From contig JAKVOG010000001.1 of assembly GCA_022482925.1 (NCBI GenBank), positions 248,001 through 312,000 on the forward strand: a DNA stretch of 64,000 nt. The letters run 5' to 3'. The notes below the pieces were generated by a model. It ran no database searches, was not told where the DNA came from, and was given only the letters and a program-made list of their open reading frames with translations. Position 1 is the first letter of the stretch. Each line of letters opens with the position of its first letter. The position numbers and the translations under genes were made by a program. The DNA comes from Selenomonas sp. (lineage in GTDB: Bacteria; Bacillota; Negativicutes; Selenomonadales; Selenomonadaceae). Below are positions 46,061 to 58,443 of the stretch, piece by piece.

Positions 46061-48195
46061 GCTCTATTGTTCCCGCTTCTCGGTTCCATCAGCTGATGGT
46101 CCTTCGCCACCAGATCTTCATAAACTTCGATTGGTACTGGCTTGGAGTAGAAGAATCCCTGTACGCACTCGCAGCCAATGGTCCGCAGGAAATCGACCTG
46201 AGCCTGTGTCTCAACACCCTCAGCAATCACCGGAACATCCAGCCACTTCGCCATCCGTACGACCGATGTCATGATGTTGCCACCGCGTCCATGATCCTCT
46301 CCCTGCTTATCCGACAGGAACTTCAGATCGATCTTCAGAATATCAACCGGCATATCCTTGAGCATATTCAGGGAGGAATACCCACTGCCGAAATCATCCA
46401 TCAGAATAGGGAATCCCTTGGCCTGCAATTCCTTGGCAATCTCAATGATCTGCTGCGGATTCTCCACATAGGCACTCTCGGTCAGTTCCAGCTCCAGCAG
46501 TTTAGGCGGGATCTCGTAGCGATCGACCAGACTCTCAAACACCCTGACGATATTCGGGCTATAGAGATCGATACGGGACACATTGATCGAGATCGGCAAA
46601 ACCGGCCGGCCATGATCGATATCATCTTTGAGCAGCTGGCAGGTCTTCTCCCAGACATACTTATCCAGCTGATAGATGAACCCATTCTGCTCAAAAATAG
46701 GAATAAACCGGGCCGGCGAGATAAAGCCCAGCTGCGGATGCAGCCAACGCACCAAAGCCTCAGCCCCGACGATACGCTCAGTCTTGAGCTCATACTTCGG
46801 CTGCAGATAGACCAGGAACTCATCCCGTCGCAGAGAGCTTTTCATATTGTTGACGATGACCTGCTCATTCACGATGCACTCACGCATGTCATCATCGTAT
46901 TCGCCACAGACCACCAGTCCATTGTGTGCTGCCCGGGCCAGCCCCATAGCCGCCCGATCGAGCATCGTTGTCACCGACAGCGTCGTATCCTTGATGGTAT
47001 ATACGCCAAAATAGAAGTCAATCCGGTAATCCAGGGCAAAGGACTCAGCCAGCATCTGCAGCGAATGGATCAAATGCTGCCTTACCTCCCCTTTGGTTGG
47101 ATAGCAGAGAATGAAATTATCCGCATAGAGACGCCCATAGACGCAGGCATCCAGCCGGATACTCTTCAGGAAATGCGCCACATATTTCAGCAGTTTGTCC
47201 CCGGTTTCCTCACCAAACAGATCATTGATCACCTTGAATCTGGCGATATTGAATCGCATGATCTCAAACTCTGTATCCGGATGATCCGCAATGATCTCCG
47301 CCGTCTGCCGGCAGAAGGTCTTTTTATTGAAGAGATTCGTCAGACGGTCATGACGGAGGTTATACAAGAAAGAAGCATGCGTCTGCTTCAATGGCGAAAG
47401 ATTCGTAACGACCGCATTGAACGTACCAGCCCCGGTCTCTTTATCCAAAACATAACGACCGCATTCCATGCACCAGATATAAGTGCCATCATGACGCCGC
47501 AGCCGATATTCCACCTGATAGCTGTCTCCTTTGAACAGCTGGCGCCGGATCTCATCGCGGCTCGGCCCCAGATCCTGTTCATGAACGATGTGTTCCAGAT
47601 AGCCCTGGAAACTGGCACTGAACTCGCCCCCCGAACCATAGCCAAGCATCCGCCACAGCTCATCACTAAAATAGTCCATCGGCAGCTGCGTATCCGGACG
47701 ATACTGGACATAGGCACAATTCACATAGGACGAAACCATATCCATGACCTCATCCATAGAGCCGTCTCCAACCTCCCCACGATTGAGCATCTGGGAGCTT
47801 ACCATTTGATAGGTCAGCTCATGACGTACGTCCCGCTGGAAATGCAGGCCGCAGATCATCCAGCCGACCGGAGTCTCACGAAACATGACCAGTACCTGCT
47901 GCATATTCCGCATGCGTTCATTCGTCGAGTAAACGACATTGGCCCGGACCGTCACTCCGTCATCCACCACTTTTGCCACACAGCTCATCTTGTTGATCCG
48001 ACAGGCTTCCATTGCCCGATGCATTTGCCGCAAAAAATGCTCAACCGCCTTTGGCCCTTTCTTATAGCTTTCTGACTTTATGCCAAAAGCCACCACGTCA
48101 TCAGTGAAAAGTCGGCGAAGGTCTACGATATTTCCGAACTCGTAATAATCACGAAGTAATTGCTTTGTCAAGGCGACTGTCTTACTTTGATCCAT
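46057..48195 (-). CDS. NTF2-like / PAS / degenerate GGDEF / EAL protein, probable c-di-GMP phosphodiesterase
   Basis: 712 residues, no membrane helices. Order: SnoaL/NTF2-like domain (about 1-130), PAS fold (about 150-275, DYFSDELWRMLGYG and YRLRRHDGTYIW), GGDEF domain in which the signature reads RLYADNF instead of GGDEF, and EAL domain. EAL catalytic motifs are preserved: GAEALVRW, ELTESAYVENP, LMDDFGSGYSSL, ILKIDLKFL and VIAEGVETQ. So it should degrade cyclic di-GMP, with the GGDEF part regulatory at most. The NTF2-like front end is unusual and may be an input domain. Confidence 0.9.
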   Translation of the reverse strand: MDQSKTVALTKQLLRDYYEFGNIVDLRRLFTDDVVAFGIKSESYKKGPKAVEHFLRQMHRAMEACRINKMSCVAKVVDDGVTVRANVVYSTNERMRNMQQVLVMFRETPVGWMICGLHFQRDVRHELTYQMVSSQMLNRGEVGDGSMDEVMDMVSSYVNCAYVQYRPDTQLPMDYFSDELWRMLGYGSGGEFSASFQGYLEHIVHEQDLGPSRDEIRRQLFKGDSYQVEYRLRRHDGTYIWCMECGRYVLDKETGAGTFNAVVTNLSPLKQTHASFLYNLRHDRLTNLFNKKTFCRQTAEIIADHPDTEFEIMRFNIARFKVINDLFGEETGDKLLKYVAHFLKSIRLDACVYGRLYADNFILCYPTKGEVRQHLIHSLQMLAESFALDYRIDFYFGVYTIKDTTLSVTTMLDRAAMGLARAAHNGLVVCGEYDDDMRECIVNEQVIVNNMKSSLRRDEFLVYLQPKYELKTERIVGAEALVRWLHPQLGFISPARFIPIFEQNGFIYQLDKYVWEKTCQLLKDDIDHGRPVLPISINVSRIDLYSPNIVRVFESLVDRYEIPPKLLELELTESAYVENPQQIIEIAKELQAKGFPILMDDFGSGYSSLNMLKDMPVDILKIDLKFLSDKQGEDHGRGGNIMTSVVRMAKWLDVPVIAEGVETQAQVDFLRTIGCECVQGFFYSKPVPIEVYEDLVAKDHQLMEPRSGNNRA

Positions 48196-48323
48196 CAACA
48201 TTCGTCCTTTCCTGGGATAAGTGCTGCCGCTGAAATGCTATAACGACCTGTTACGACCTGTTACAATCAATTACTAACAATTATAGCATAATTCCATGTC
48301 AAATGGTTAACGAATGTTACAAC

Positions 48324-48361
48324 AGAAAAAAAGCCTTTCTGAATTGAATCAGAAAGGCTTG
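48324..48361 (-). terminator. Terminator after the 3D-domain gene
   Basis: AAGCCTTTCTGA/TCAGAAAGGCTT stem followed by TTTTTTTC on the minus strand. Confidence 0.9.
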
Positions 48362-48370
48362 GCTGCGGTA

Positions 48371-49191
48371 TCAGTCCAGGACGTATACCGTAACATTACG
48401 ACGACCAAAATCCATGGCCTGACCATAACTCTCCATACAGAGATCAATACGCTCACCGCGTATCGCACCGCCGGTGTCAGCAGCAATTGCTGTACCATAT
48501 CCCGGAATATAGACATGTTTCCCAAGCGGAATCACATTCGGGTCAACAGCGACCACACCATACGCAGCGGGAATCCCCATTGCCGTAGTGCCGGTGCTGC
48601 TGCCATCCGTCGGCAGGTAAGCGGTTGCTTCCATCGTATAAACCCCGGTGTAATTCAACGGGCCGGCATCGGTCTGTACTTTGGGTTTCATCTGTTCTTC
48701 ACGTTTAAGCTGCAATGCCTGAAGTTTAGCGGCACTGTCAGTTACTGCTATGTCTAAGTTTGCCTGAATTTTCGAATCCAGTCCTGGAGCTGCATCCACA
48801 TCCTCCAGATTATAGCCCAACTCGATCAGGGCGTCTCCTACGGTCTGTTTACTGGTCATAACTTCCTGTTTCTGACCCTTGTACGATACAGTTACCGGAA
48901 CCGCGCGATAAACTGTAATTTTCGTATTGCTGTCTCCCACCTTTTCCAGATGGAACTCATCGCTGGCGCTGAGTTTCACACCAGCCCGGGCCAGGATATA
49001 ATCCGGACTCGTATGTGTCGTATTTGTCGTAATCGGTACGTCCGTCTACATCGATGGACACTTGATGCACGCTGGTCTGGAATGCTGCTGTTGGTAAAAC
49101 CAGTCGTCAGCATCATCATTGCTGTGAGCATCACGCACAACAGGATCTTTTTCTCTTTGGTATTAAATGCTACAAGTTTTGTTAAACTCAT
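48371..49191 (-). CDS. YabE-like protein: DUF348 repeats and 3D domain (two frameshifts)
   Basis: Starts MSLTKLVAFNTKEKKIL at 49191 with a hydrophobic signal segment. Shifts near 49083-49092 and 49040-49047 break the first DUF348 domain, which can be read as FQTSVHQVSIDVDG then VPITTNTTHTSPDYILARAGVKL. The second DUF348 is KITVYRAVPVTVSYKGQKQ...VGDALIELGYN. The C-terminal 3D domain carries the three aspartates: VAVDPNVIPLG, IAADTGGAIRG and RIDLCM. These are related to MltA-type murein lytic enzymes, so a cell-wall role is expected. Its position after metG-tatD mirrors yabE in Bacillus. Confidence 0.83.
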
Positions 49192-49312
49192 TAAAAGCCC
49201 CCTTTTGGATTCGCGTGAAGAACTTCAAGAAGTATACCATGCGGCAACATCCTTGTCAAATCCAACACTACTATTCTCCCACTTTAGGCTGAAAACAAGC
49301 TGAAAAATGGGA

Positions 49313-49355
49313 ATAGAAAAGTGGTGGACGACTCATTTCCGAGTATGTCCACCAC
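49313..49355 (-). terminator. Terminator after tatD
   Basis: GTGGTGGAC/GTCCACCAC outer stem with an inner ACTC/GAGT stem, followed on the minus strand by TTTTCTATT. Confidence 0.82.
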
Positions 49356-49384
49356 TTTTGTTAAAAACTGTCTAAATTCGTGTT

Positions 49385-50154
49385 TCAGAGCGCATATAAT
49401 TCTTCCGCGTTGCGTGACGTTTGTTCAGCCACTTCTTCCAAGGAAATTCCCTTGATTTCGGCGACTTTCTCAGGCTACATAGCGCACGTAAGCTGGCTCA
49501 TTCTGCTTACCACGCATCGGCACGGGTGTCATATACGGCGCATCGGTCTCCACCAGATACGTTCCAGCGGAGCTTCCCGCACGATATCCGGCAGTTTGGC
49601 CGCATTCTTGAAGGTCAGCGGCCCATCGACGCCGATGAACCAGTCCTGCTTCAACAGCTCTTTTGCCATTTCCCAGCTGCCCGAGAAACAATGCATCACG
49701 CCACGGATGCCACGGCCTTCCTTTTTCAGGATGGCCATCGTATCGCCATGGGCATCGCGGTCATGGATGCAGACCGGCAGATGCAGCTGACGGGCCAGAT
49801 CCAGCTGACGGATGAACATCCGCTGCTGCAGCTTGCGCTTGTCCGGATCCTTCTCCCAGTAATAGTCCAGTCCGATCTCACCAATGGCTACAACGCCCGG
49901 CAGATCGGTCCAGGCAGCCAGGATATCATCCTCCCGGTCCGTCATCTCGATGACTTCTTCCGGATGGATGCCAACACCAGCGAAAACGCCCTCATAGGTG
50001 CCCGCCAGCGTCACGGCCTTCTCGGACGAAGCCAGCGTATCGCCCATATTGATCAGGCGCGTAACCCCGGCAGCTTTTGCCCGTTCAATGACCTCTTTTT
50101 CCTGCCCTTTGAATTTCTCATCATTCAGATGCGTATGCGTATCGACCAGCTCGA

Positions 50155-50158
<4 letters not shown>
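49385..50158 (-). CDS. tatD: TatD-family metal-dependent DNase (two frameshifts)
   Basis: Start [16 protein letters not shown] overlaps the metG stop (ATGA). Metal ligands: [25 protein letters not shown] and GVMHCFSG. The main frame fails near 49552-49562; one base later it reads [16 protein letters not shown], and a second shift near 49470-49476 leads to [18 protein letters not shown], ending at 49385. TatD proteins are 3'-5' exonucleases linked to DNA repair and quality control. The remnants fit a complete family-length protein of about 257 residues. Confidence 0.88.
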
Positions 50159-52102
<1,944 letters not shown>

Positions 52103-52171
52103 TTAAATTTAAAGTCCGCTAATGATTCGGACCAGTAAGCTATCGTTTCATTATATAACAAATCTCACATG

Positions 52172-52199
52172 AAAAAAAGCCATCCAGCATGTGGATGGC
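52172..52199 (-). terminator. Terminator after rsmI
   Basis: GCCATCCA/TGGATGGC stem followed by seven Ts on the minus strand. It separates the yaaR-rsmI operon from metG. Confidence 0.9.
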
Positions 52200-52210
52200 C
52201 CAAATTCTCT

Positions 52211-53062
52211 TTATTCATGTGCTAACATTGCCTGATAGACATCCCGGCGGCTGATTCCCAGCTTCTTCGCGGTCTCGCGCATAGCGGCTTTCTTATCGAG
52301 CCCCTGCTCCATGAATTGCCGGCAGCAGCTGACCGGGTCCTGCGGCGTATCCACCTGTTCTTCGGCCGCGGCTTCATCGGTCGCGCCCTCGATCAGGATA
52401 ACGTATTCGCCACGCGGATCATGCTCGCCATAATAGGCCAGCAGCTCCTGCAGCGAGCCGCGATGGAACTCCTCGAATTTCTTCGTGAGCTCACGGCCCA
52501 GGACCGCCCGGCGATTGCCCAGGCCGGCTTCGAGCTGCTTCAGGGTCGCCTTCAGATGATGCGGCGCCTCATAGAAGATCAGCGTACCTTCATAAGACCG
52601 GACCTTCGTCAGGATTTCCTGCTGTTTCTTCCCCGTCCGCGGCAGGAAGCCTACGAAGGTGAACAGCGTCGTATCCAGCCCCGAGCAGATCAGCGCCGAC
52701 AGGCCTGCATTGCAGCCTGGCAGCGGCGATACCCGGATGCCCGCCGCAATCGCGAGCTCCGCCAGGTGGCTGCCCGGATCACAGATTCCCGGCAGACCGG
52801 CATCACTGACACAGATCAGGTCATGCCCCGCCAGCAGATAATCGATGAGCTCCGGCCCTTTCTCGAGCTTGTTGTGCTCATGATAGCTCGTGAGCCGCGT
52901 ATGGATGTCGAAATGCGTGAGCAGCTGCCGCGTATGACGCGTATCCTCAGCGGCAATGAGCTCCACTTCGCCAAGCATCCGCACGGCCCGATAGGTCATA
53001 TCCTCCAGGTTGCCGATTGGCGTAGCGCACAGATATAACGTTCCTTTATTTTGCGATTCCAT
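52211..53062 (-). CDS. rsmI: 16S rRNA 2'-O-ribose methyltransferase RsmI
   Basis: 283 residues of the tetrapyrrole-methylase fold; methylates C1402 of 16S rRNA with SAM. Motifs: YLCATPIGNLEDMTYRA, AAEDTRHTRQLL, VSDAGLPGICDPG and FYEAPHHL. Start at ATG 53062 ([11 protein letters not shown]), overlapping the 3' end of trmN6 by 17 nt. The frame is open much further upstream only because trmN6 is frameshifted into it. Confidence 0.92.
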   Translation of the reverse strand: MESQNKGTLYLCATPIGNLEDMTYRAVRMLGEVELIAAEDTRHTRQLLTHFDIHTRLTSYHEHNKLEKGPELIDYLLAGHDLICVSDAGLPGICDPGSHLAELAIAAGIRVSPLPGCNAGLSALICSGLDTTLFTFVGFLPRTGKKQQEILTKVRSYEGTLIFYEAPHHLKATLKQLEAGLGNRRAVLGRELTKKFEEFHRGSLQELLAYYGEHDPRGEYVILIEGATDEAAAEEQVDTPQDPVSCCRQFMEQGLDKKAAMRETAKKLGISRRDVYQAMLAHE

Positions 53063-53789
53063 AGATTCGATTGATCTCCTCCGTATAACTGCCATCCGCC
53101 TCATGACGATGAGTGGCGGCAGCACCTTGAGTCCGCCCGGAGCCGCCCCGACTACTGCCTCAACCAGCATCATATTCGGTGCCTTGCCCGCCTTGGGCTG
53201 GACCATCTGCAGACGCTTGGCCTCCATCTGATGCTCATGCAGGGCCACCAGGATCTCCCCCAGCCGTTCCGGCAGATGCACCATGGCAAAACGTCCGCCA
53301 AAACGCAAGGCATAGCGGGCAGCGGTCACCACATTATCCAGTGTTGCCGTGAACTCATGCCGCGCCCTGGCTACACCGGACATCTTATTGACCTGGCCGT
53401 GTGCAGACCGGGCGATAAGGCGGATTGGCCAGCACCACATCAAAAGCCTCTGCCGGATAAAGCGTCCGGATCTCACGGTAGTCCCCCTGCTGGACGAAAA
53501 TCTTCTGCTCCAGCTCATTCATATAGGCATTGCGGGCGGCAATATCAGCCATGACCGGGCTAAGCTCGATGGCATCCACCCGCGCCACATCATCGGCAAT
53601 GATCAAGGGGATCACGCCGGTACCAGTCCCCAGCTCCAATACCCGCTGACGGCTTTTCAGTACTAAAAAGTGGGCGAGCAGCACCGCATCCAGCGAAAAG
53701 CAGAACTCCTGCGTATTCTGGATGATGTGCCGCCCGCTCTTCATCAGATCGTCCAGCCGTTCATATTGTTTCAGGCTGACCGTCCTCAT
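53046..53789 (-). CDS. TrmN6/YabB-type tRNA adenine-N6 methyltransferase (two frameshifts)
   Basis: About 247 residues when repaired. SAM-binding motif [14 protein letters not shown] and catalytic NPPYRPV are in the first frame, which stops at 53385. The sequence resumes out of frame as [20 protein letters not shown] (shift near 53393-53405), and a final shift near 53099-53113 leads to [19 protein letters not shown] ending at 53046. The start overlaps the ricT stop (ATGA). Modifies A37 of certain tRNAs in related bacteria. Confidence 0.85.
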
Positions 53790-54984
53790 TCTTTCGTATC
53801 CCGACTGCCTTCCTTTTTCTCGCGCGGCGCACGCGGACGACGTGGACGGCTGCTGCTGCCCTGTCCCTCACGATTGTCCTGCGGACGGCGGCGGCTGCGA
53901 TGGTTACGATCATTGCGGTTGTTGCCACGGCTCCCGCGGCCCTCACGATTCCCATCATTCTCGCCATGTTCCCGCGGCTCACGGCTGTTTTCCCGTTCCC
54001 CACGCGGCCGGCTGCTGCGCTCACGGCGTGGCCGGCCGCTGCGCTCACGGCGTCCATCCTGACCTGCCGGACGGCGCTCCGCATTCTTCTCCACATTCTT
54101 CTCCGCCGGAGCTCCTTCTTTTTCCTTGCCCTCAGCGGACTCCGCAGCCTCAGCAGCCCCCAGATTATCATCCTTTTCGATGACATCCTCCCAGGAAGCC
54201 ACAACCGTACGGCTGTTATCCAGCAGGATCGTAGCCGTGCGGCGCTGCTGATTCAGCGAGATGACCTTGCCCTCGCCATCGGCCACGACTGCACGGCTGC
54301 CCTGAGTCGGTGGTACGACCTTCGGCTGCCGCTTGTGGCACTCCCCGCAGTAGCAGTCATTCTCATATTTCAGGCAACACATCAGGCGCCCGCATATCCC
54401 GGATATCTTCGTCGGATTCAGGGACAGATTCTGTTCCTTGGCCATCCGGATAGATACCGGCTCAAATCTCCCAGGAAGGATGCGCAGCAAAGCGGACGCC
54501 CGCAGCAGCCGATCCCCCCCATGAACTTGGCCTCATCGCGGACACCGATCTGGCGCAACTCGATACGTGTACGGAATACCGATGCCAGATCCTTCACGAG
54601 ATCACGGAAATCGATACGCCCGTCAGCCGTGAAATAGAAGATGATCTTATTCATATCGAAGGTGTACTCCACCTCAACCAGTTTCATCGACAGGCCATGC
54701 TCCTGGATCTTCTTCTCGCAGATCTCAAAAGTCTCCTTCTCCCGATTCTTATTGTCCTCGATACGCTGGATATCTGATGCCGTCGCAATCCGGTGTACGA
54801 TCTTGAGCGGTGGCGTGATCTGGCTGTCTTCCACTTCGCGCGGACCGATAACCGTCAGGCCGCACTCCATGCCGCGGGCCGTTTCAACGATAACCTGATC
54901 GCCCTGGGTGATTTCCAGATTTCCCGGACCAAAATAGTATATTTTTCCCGCCTTCTTGAAGCGGACCCCGATTATAGTCTGCAA
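53786..54984 (-). CDS. ricT: RicT (YaaT, PSP1 domain) with long arginine-rich tail (one frameshift)
   Basis: About 399 residues when repaired. The PSP1 core ([48 protein letters not shown]) and the cysteine cluster ([17 protein letters not shown], then [13 protein letters not shown] and CYCGEC) match RicT, part of the RicAFT complex that steers RNase Y and carries FeS clusters. One T missing from a T-run near 54463-54468 breaks the frame between FLGD and [12 protein letters not shown]. The last roughly 110 residues form an Arg/Gly/Asn-rich disordered tail ([15 protein letters not shown] and similar) absent from Bacillus RicT, which is about 275 residues. Confidence 0.88.
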
Positions 54985-55016
54985 AATGTTCCTCCTATGG
55001 TCGTTTTATATCAAAT

Positions 55017-56021
55017 TCATGCCTTGCGGCAATCCATTATGCGAATAAAAAAGCCTTCCATCTGCAAACGCAGATTCACATTGGCCTGCAGTCGTCGCTG
55101 TGTCTCGCGGACCAATGACAGCATCGCAAAGATCTGCGACTCAGGATACCCCGGCAGAAGCTCGGCCAGACGCTGGCGGCAATCCTGATGGTAGAGCAGC
55201 GGACTTGCGCCATCCTCATACAGGACCAGCATGTCGCGCAGCAGCATATTGAGATACAGGAACCATTCCATGAGCTTCTCCCGGTCCATATCTCCCTTGG
55301 TCCGGGCCTGCGCCCAGACATCCTCCATCGTCATGCCTTTCAGCTGCTCCAGAAAGACCAGCGCATCATTGCGCAGTGTAAGCCCGCCGTTGTCATACAG
55401 CGTAATGGCCCGCCCCAGGCTGCCATCAGCCAACGCAGCCAGTTCCGCCGCATCATCAGCAGGAACCTGCCGCTCCATCAGTGCCGCTTTCATCTCAGGC
55501 CGCGGGAGCATGCCGAAAGCCACCGGCATGCAGCGGGAAATGATTGTGTCCAGCAGGGAGCTGCGCGCGCTCGTGATCAGGATGAAGGTAACCTGTCCTT
55601 CTGGTTCTTCCAGCGTCTTCAGCAGGCTGTTCGCAGCAGCCTCATTCATGTGATCTGCCTCATCGATCAGCACCACCCGGCCACTGGAAAGGATTGGATA
55701 ACGCGAGGCTATGGTCTGCATCTCACGGATCTGCTCGATGCGGATGATCTTTGTCGACTTGCCCCGGCTTTCCGGCAGGACCTCATAATAATCCGGATGG
55801 CTGTCCAGCCGCATCGCCTGACACGACTCACAATGCCCACAAGGAGCGTCCTGACTGCCGCAGAGTATAGCAGCTGCCAGCAGCCGCCCCAGCATCTTCT
55901 TGCCAATGCCATCCGGGCCGCTGAAGAGCAGCGCATGCGGCAGCCGCCCTTCCTGCAGCATAGTCCGCAGCTGCTCTTTCTGGGCACTATGCCCGATGAT
56001 CTTATTCCAACTGATTTCCAT
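55017..56021 (-). CDS. holB: DNA polymerase III delta' subunit
   Basis: 334 residues. AAA+ clamp-loader subunit that loads the sliding clamp. P-loop GPDGIGKKML, zinc-finger cysteines CGSQDAPCGHCESC, Walker B-like VVLIDEADHM and sensor/arginine motif TIISRCMPV are present. ATG 56021 overlaps the yaaR stop by one base (TGATG). Confidence 0.92.
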   Translation of the reverse strand: MEISWNKIIGHSAQKEQLRTMLQEGRLPHALLFSGPDGIGKKMLGRLLAAAILCGSQDAPCGHCESCQAMRLDSHPDYYEVLPESRGKSTKIIRIEQIREMQTIASRYPILSSGRVVLIDEADHMNEAAANSLLKTLEEPEGQVTFILITSARSSLLDTIISRCMPVAFGMLPRPEMKAALMERQVPADDAAELAALADGSLGRAITLYDNGGLTLRNDALVFLEQLKGMTMEDVWAQARTKGDMDREKLMEWFLYLNMLLRDMLVLYEDGASPLLYHQDCRQRLAELLPGYPESQIFAMLSLVRETQRRLQANVNLRLQMEGFFIRIMDCRKA

Positions 56022-56476
56022 CACATATACAGGTCGACCAGCATGCCACGGATGGCATCATGACTGGCTATAATATCCAGCTGATCCGACTGTCCCAGGC
56101 GGATCTTCTCCGCCATATCCTCCAGTTTCTTATCGATCTTCCGCACCGTCGTATAGACCTTCTGACGCCCCATCCGGTCCCAACCAGCCTGTGTATGCAG
56201 TTCATACATATTGTTGACTGCCTCACCAACGAAATTCTTGATGAGCGTCCGGTATGACTTCAATTCATCATAGGTCGGTGTCTTCGAGAGCCTCGCTCCC
56301 TGCTCGTCAATCTGTTTGAGCAGCTTATCCATCTGCTCCGACGACATAGCATCCTGTTGATCCATCAGCTCCGTGCTGAAATCTGTATCTGTATCCTGGA
56401 CCCGTTCGTCCTCTTTATCATGAACCATCGTCATGGACGGGCCATGAGCGGTCATGCTGTCTACCTTTAAAGGCAT
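56021..56476 (-). CDS. yaaR: YaaR (DUF327) family protein
   Basis: 151 residues. An acidic, disordered N-terminus is followed by the family helical region (YDELKSYRTLIKNFVGEAVNNMYEL, TTVRKIDKKLEDMAEKI). Conserved upstream of holB in Firmicutes; function unknown. First gene of the operon yaaR-holB-ricT-trmN6-rsmI. Confidence 0.9.
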   Translation of the reverse strand: MPLKVDSMTAHGPSMTMVHDKEDERVQDTDTDFSTELMDQQDAMSSEQMDKLLKQIDEQGARLSKTPTYDELKSYRTLIKNFVGEAVNNMYELHTQAGWDRMGRQKVYTTVRKIDKKLEDMAEKIRLGQSDQLDIIASHDAIRGMLVDLYM

Positions 56477-56541
56477 AATCTGTCACCTGCTTTGCAAAGG
56501 ATGTGATTGAAACGCATACCTATCCATTTTTCCTACTCTAA

Positions 56542-56570
56542 ATTATACCGTCTCAAGAATCAATATGCAA
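56542..56570 (-). promoter_or_regulatory. Promoter of the yaaR-holB-ricT-trmN6-rsmI operon
   Basis: Minus-strand TTGCAT, 17-bp spacer, TATAAT, about 65 bp before yaaR. Confidence 0.7.
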
Positions 56571-56615
56571 TAAGAAACAAAGCCTGTGCATATTTTTACC
56601 CGATATGCAATTGTA

Positions 56616-58061
56616 TCAATGCCACCATACCTTTTCCAGTGCCGCAAGCAGTTCCTTGCATTCCAGTGGTTTGGCCACATGACCATTCATTCCCGCAGCA
56701 AGGCACTTTTGCACATCCTCTGCATAGGCATCTGCTGACAAAGCCAGGATTGGCACCGCCGCATCGGAGCGCTCCAGGCTGCGGATCAGCCGGGTCGCCG
56801 CAAAACCATCCATTACCGGCATGCGCAGATCCATCAGTATGGCATCATAACAGCCAACCGTTGATGCCTGGAATAGCTGCACACCAGCCTTTCCATTCTC
56901 GGCCCAGTCCACCTGGGCTCCATACTGCTCTAAAAGCAGCCGCGCCAGTTCTGCATTGATCTCATTATCTTCACACAGGAGCAGCCGTCTTCCCTTAAGA
57001 CAGTCCTTCTGCAAAAACTGCACCTCCGGCTCAGCTGCGGGAGCAGCCGCCGCTGGCAGCTGAATCTGCACCGTAAAGGCAGATCCCCGCCCCTGCTGAC
57101 TGTCCACTTCAATCGTGCCATCCATAAGATCCACGATCTTCTTCACGATACACAGGCCAAGCCCTGTACCCTGTACTGCCTCGGCCCGATTCTCCTGACT
57201 AAATGGCTCAAACATATGCTGTTGGAAGTCTTCAGACATGCCAATACCTGTATCGATCACGCATAAGCGCAGCACACAAGGTTCAGCCACGGTGAGCGCA
57301 AGCTCACAACGCACAGTCCCCCCTTCCGGCGTATACTTGATGGCATTGGACAGCAGATTCAGCATGATCTGCTGCAGACGCAGCTCATCAGCCGCAACGA
57401 AGCGCCCCTCAATCCCCTGACCAACCGCCTGCAGATTCAGCTGTTTCTGCGAAGCCATGAGCTGCACCGAAGCCACTACACCATCGAGCAGCTGCTGCAA
57501 GGATACTGCCTTGAGATGCAGCTCCATTTTCCCGCTCGTGATCTTGGAAAGGTCCAGTACATCATTGACAAGTGAGAGCATCAGCCGCCCCGAGGTCCGG
57601 ACCTTTTCCAGATACGTCTGACGCTGCGCTTCATCATCATCCTGCAATGCCAGTTCCGTGAATCCCAGGATCCCATTAAGCGGCGTACGCATATCATGGC
57701 TCATATTGGACAGGAACTCCGCTTCGGCCGCCCTGGCCTGCTCGGCCGCAGCCAGCTCTGCCTGAGCAATCGCGATCCGTGCTTTCCCCCGTTGCTGGTT
57801 TGCCTTGAATACGATGATCGATACCACCAGCAGGATCAATACCACCGTCATGAAAAACACGAGGATCCAAAGCAGCGGCATACGATTGATAAATGTCTGC
57901 ACATTATTTTCTGGTAAGGTATTCCTGGCAATAATGCTATCGATCTGAGAACCGCTGGCTACCGCGGCTTTACTGAGAATTGCGCCCAACAGACCGTTAC
58001 CGACTGCCACACCGCCACAAATATTCAGCTGCAGCCGTCCAAGATTTGAGATCGTATACAT
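56616..58061 (-). CDS. Hybrid sensor histidine kinase, 5'-truncated
   Basis: 481 residues in the frame. Domains: a remnant of a periplasmic sensing domain ([18 protein letters not shown], as in kinases with SBP3-type sensors), helix near 62-84, HisKA with His in [14 protein letters not shown], HATPase ([32 protein letters not shown]) and a C-terminal receiver with phospho-Asp in [13 protein letters not shown]. Normal members carry one or two complete sensor domains and a signal peptide, which are missing here. The frame begins about 25 bp after a degraded Rpn gene, so an insertion or deletion has probably removed the 5' part. Confidence 0.85.
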   Translation of the reverse strand: MYTISNLGRLQLNICGGVAVGNGLLGAILSKAAVASGSQIDSIIARNTLPENNVQTFINRMPLLWILVFFMTVVLILLVVSIIVFKANQQRGKARIAIAQAELAAAEQARAAEAEFLSNMSHDMRTPLNGILGFTELALQDDDEAQRQTYLEKVRTSGRLMLSLVNDVLDLSKITSGKMELHLKAVSLQQLLDGVVASVQLMASQKQLNLQAVGQGIEGRFVAADELRLQQIMLNLLSNAIKYTPEGGTVRCELALTVAEPCVLRLCVIDTGIGMSEDFQQHMFEPFSQENRAEAVQGTGLGLCIVKKIVDLMDGTIEVDSQQGRGSAFTVQIQLPAAAAPAAEPEVQFLQKDCLKGRRLLLCEDNEINAELARLLLEQYGAQVDWAENGKAGVQLFQASTVGCYDAILMDLRMPVMDGFAATRLIRSLERSDAAVPILALSADAYAEDVQKCLAAGMNGHVAKPLECKELLAALEKVWWH

Positions 58062-58071
58062 ATCAAGCTGC

Positions 58072-58420
58072 TTAGTTCTGGATAGCGTTCAGCTGAGCTT
58101 TGCTGAAGCCAGTTGCTTTCATGATGGTTTCGTTGCTTATCCCCATGGCTATCAGCTTCCAGCTCTGCCTGCCCTTGCGGGCGGCCTTGCAGGATGCCCT
58201 GCAGGATGCCTTCGTTGCTGCCTTTGGTTTCGGCAAAGGTGAGTTGGGCTTGTTGATCACAACGAAATTTTTCTGCCTTTTCATACACTCAGCGACTGAT
58301 TTCATCCTGTGTAAACACGTCTTCCACCTCCATTGCTTCCCGGATTGCGGGTTCTGATTGGGCAATGTCCACTAACTCATCTTCCGTGGTTCTTTATCTC
58401 TTTCGCTCAGATAAACATAC
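58072..58420 (-). pseudogene. Rpn-family nuclease/transposase remnant (C-terminal part)
   Basis: A stretch reading DELVDIAQSEPAIREAMEVEDVFTQDEISR, then a TGA, then VYEKAEKFRCDQQAQLTFAETKG, and after a frame change KLIAMGISNETIMKATGFSKAQLNAIQN, is the C-terminal half of a PD-(D/E)XK (Rpn) protein. It lacks the nuclease core, so it is a decayed fragment. It lies directly between the truncated kinase and an intact Rpn gene. Confidence 0.65.
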
Positions 58421-58443
58421 ACTTGAGTCCGATTTAGTTGCAA

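Noticed and set aside
46096-48075. Plus-strand frame of 659 codons
   Set aside because: Antisense to the EAL protein, whose motifs are conserved; no ribosome site and no recognisable domain.
52211-53518. 435-residue fusion frame of TrmN6 and RsmI
   Set aside because: Apparent fusion is created by frameshifts in trmN6; rsmI has its own start at 53062.
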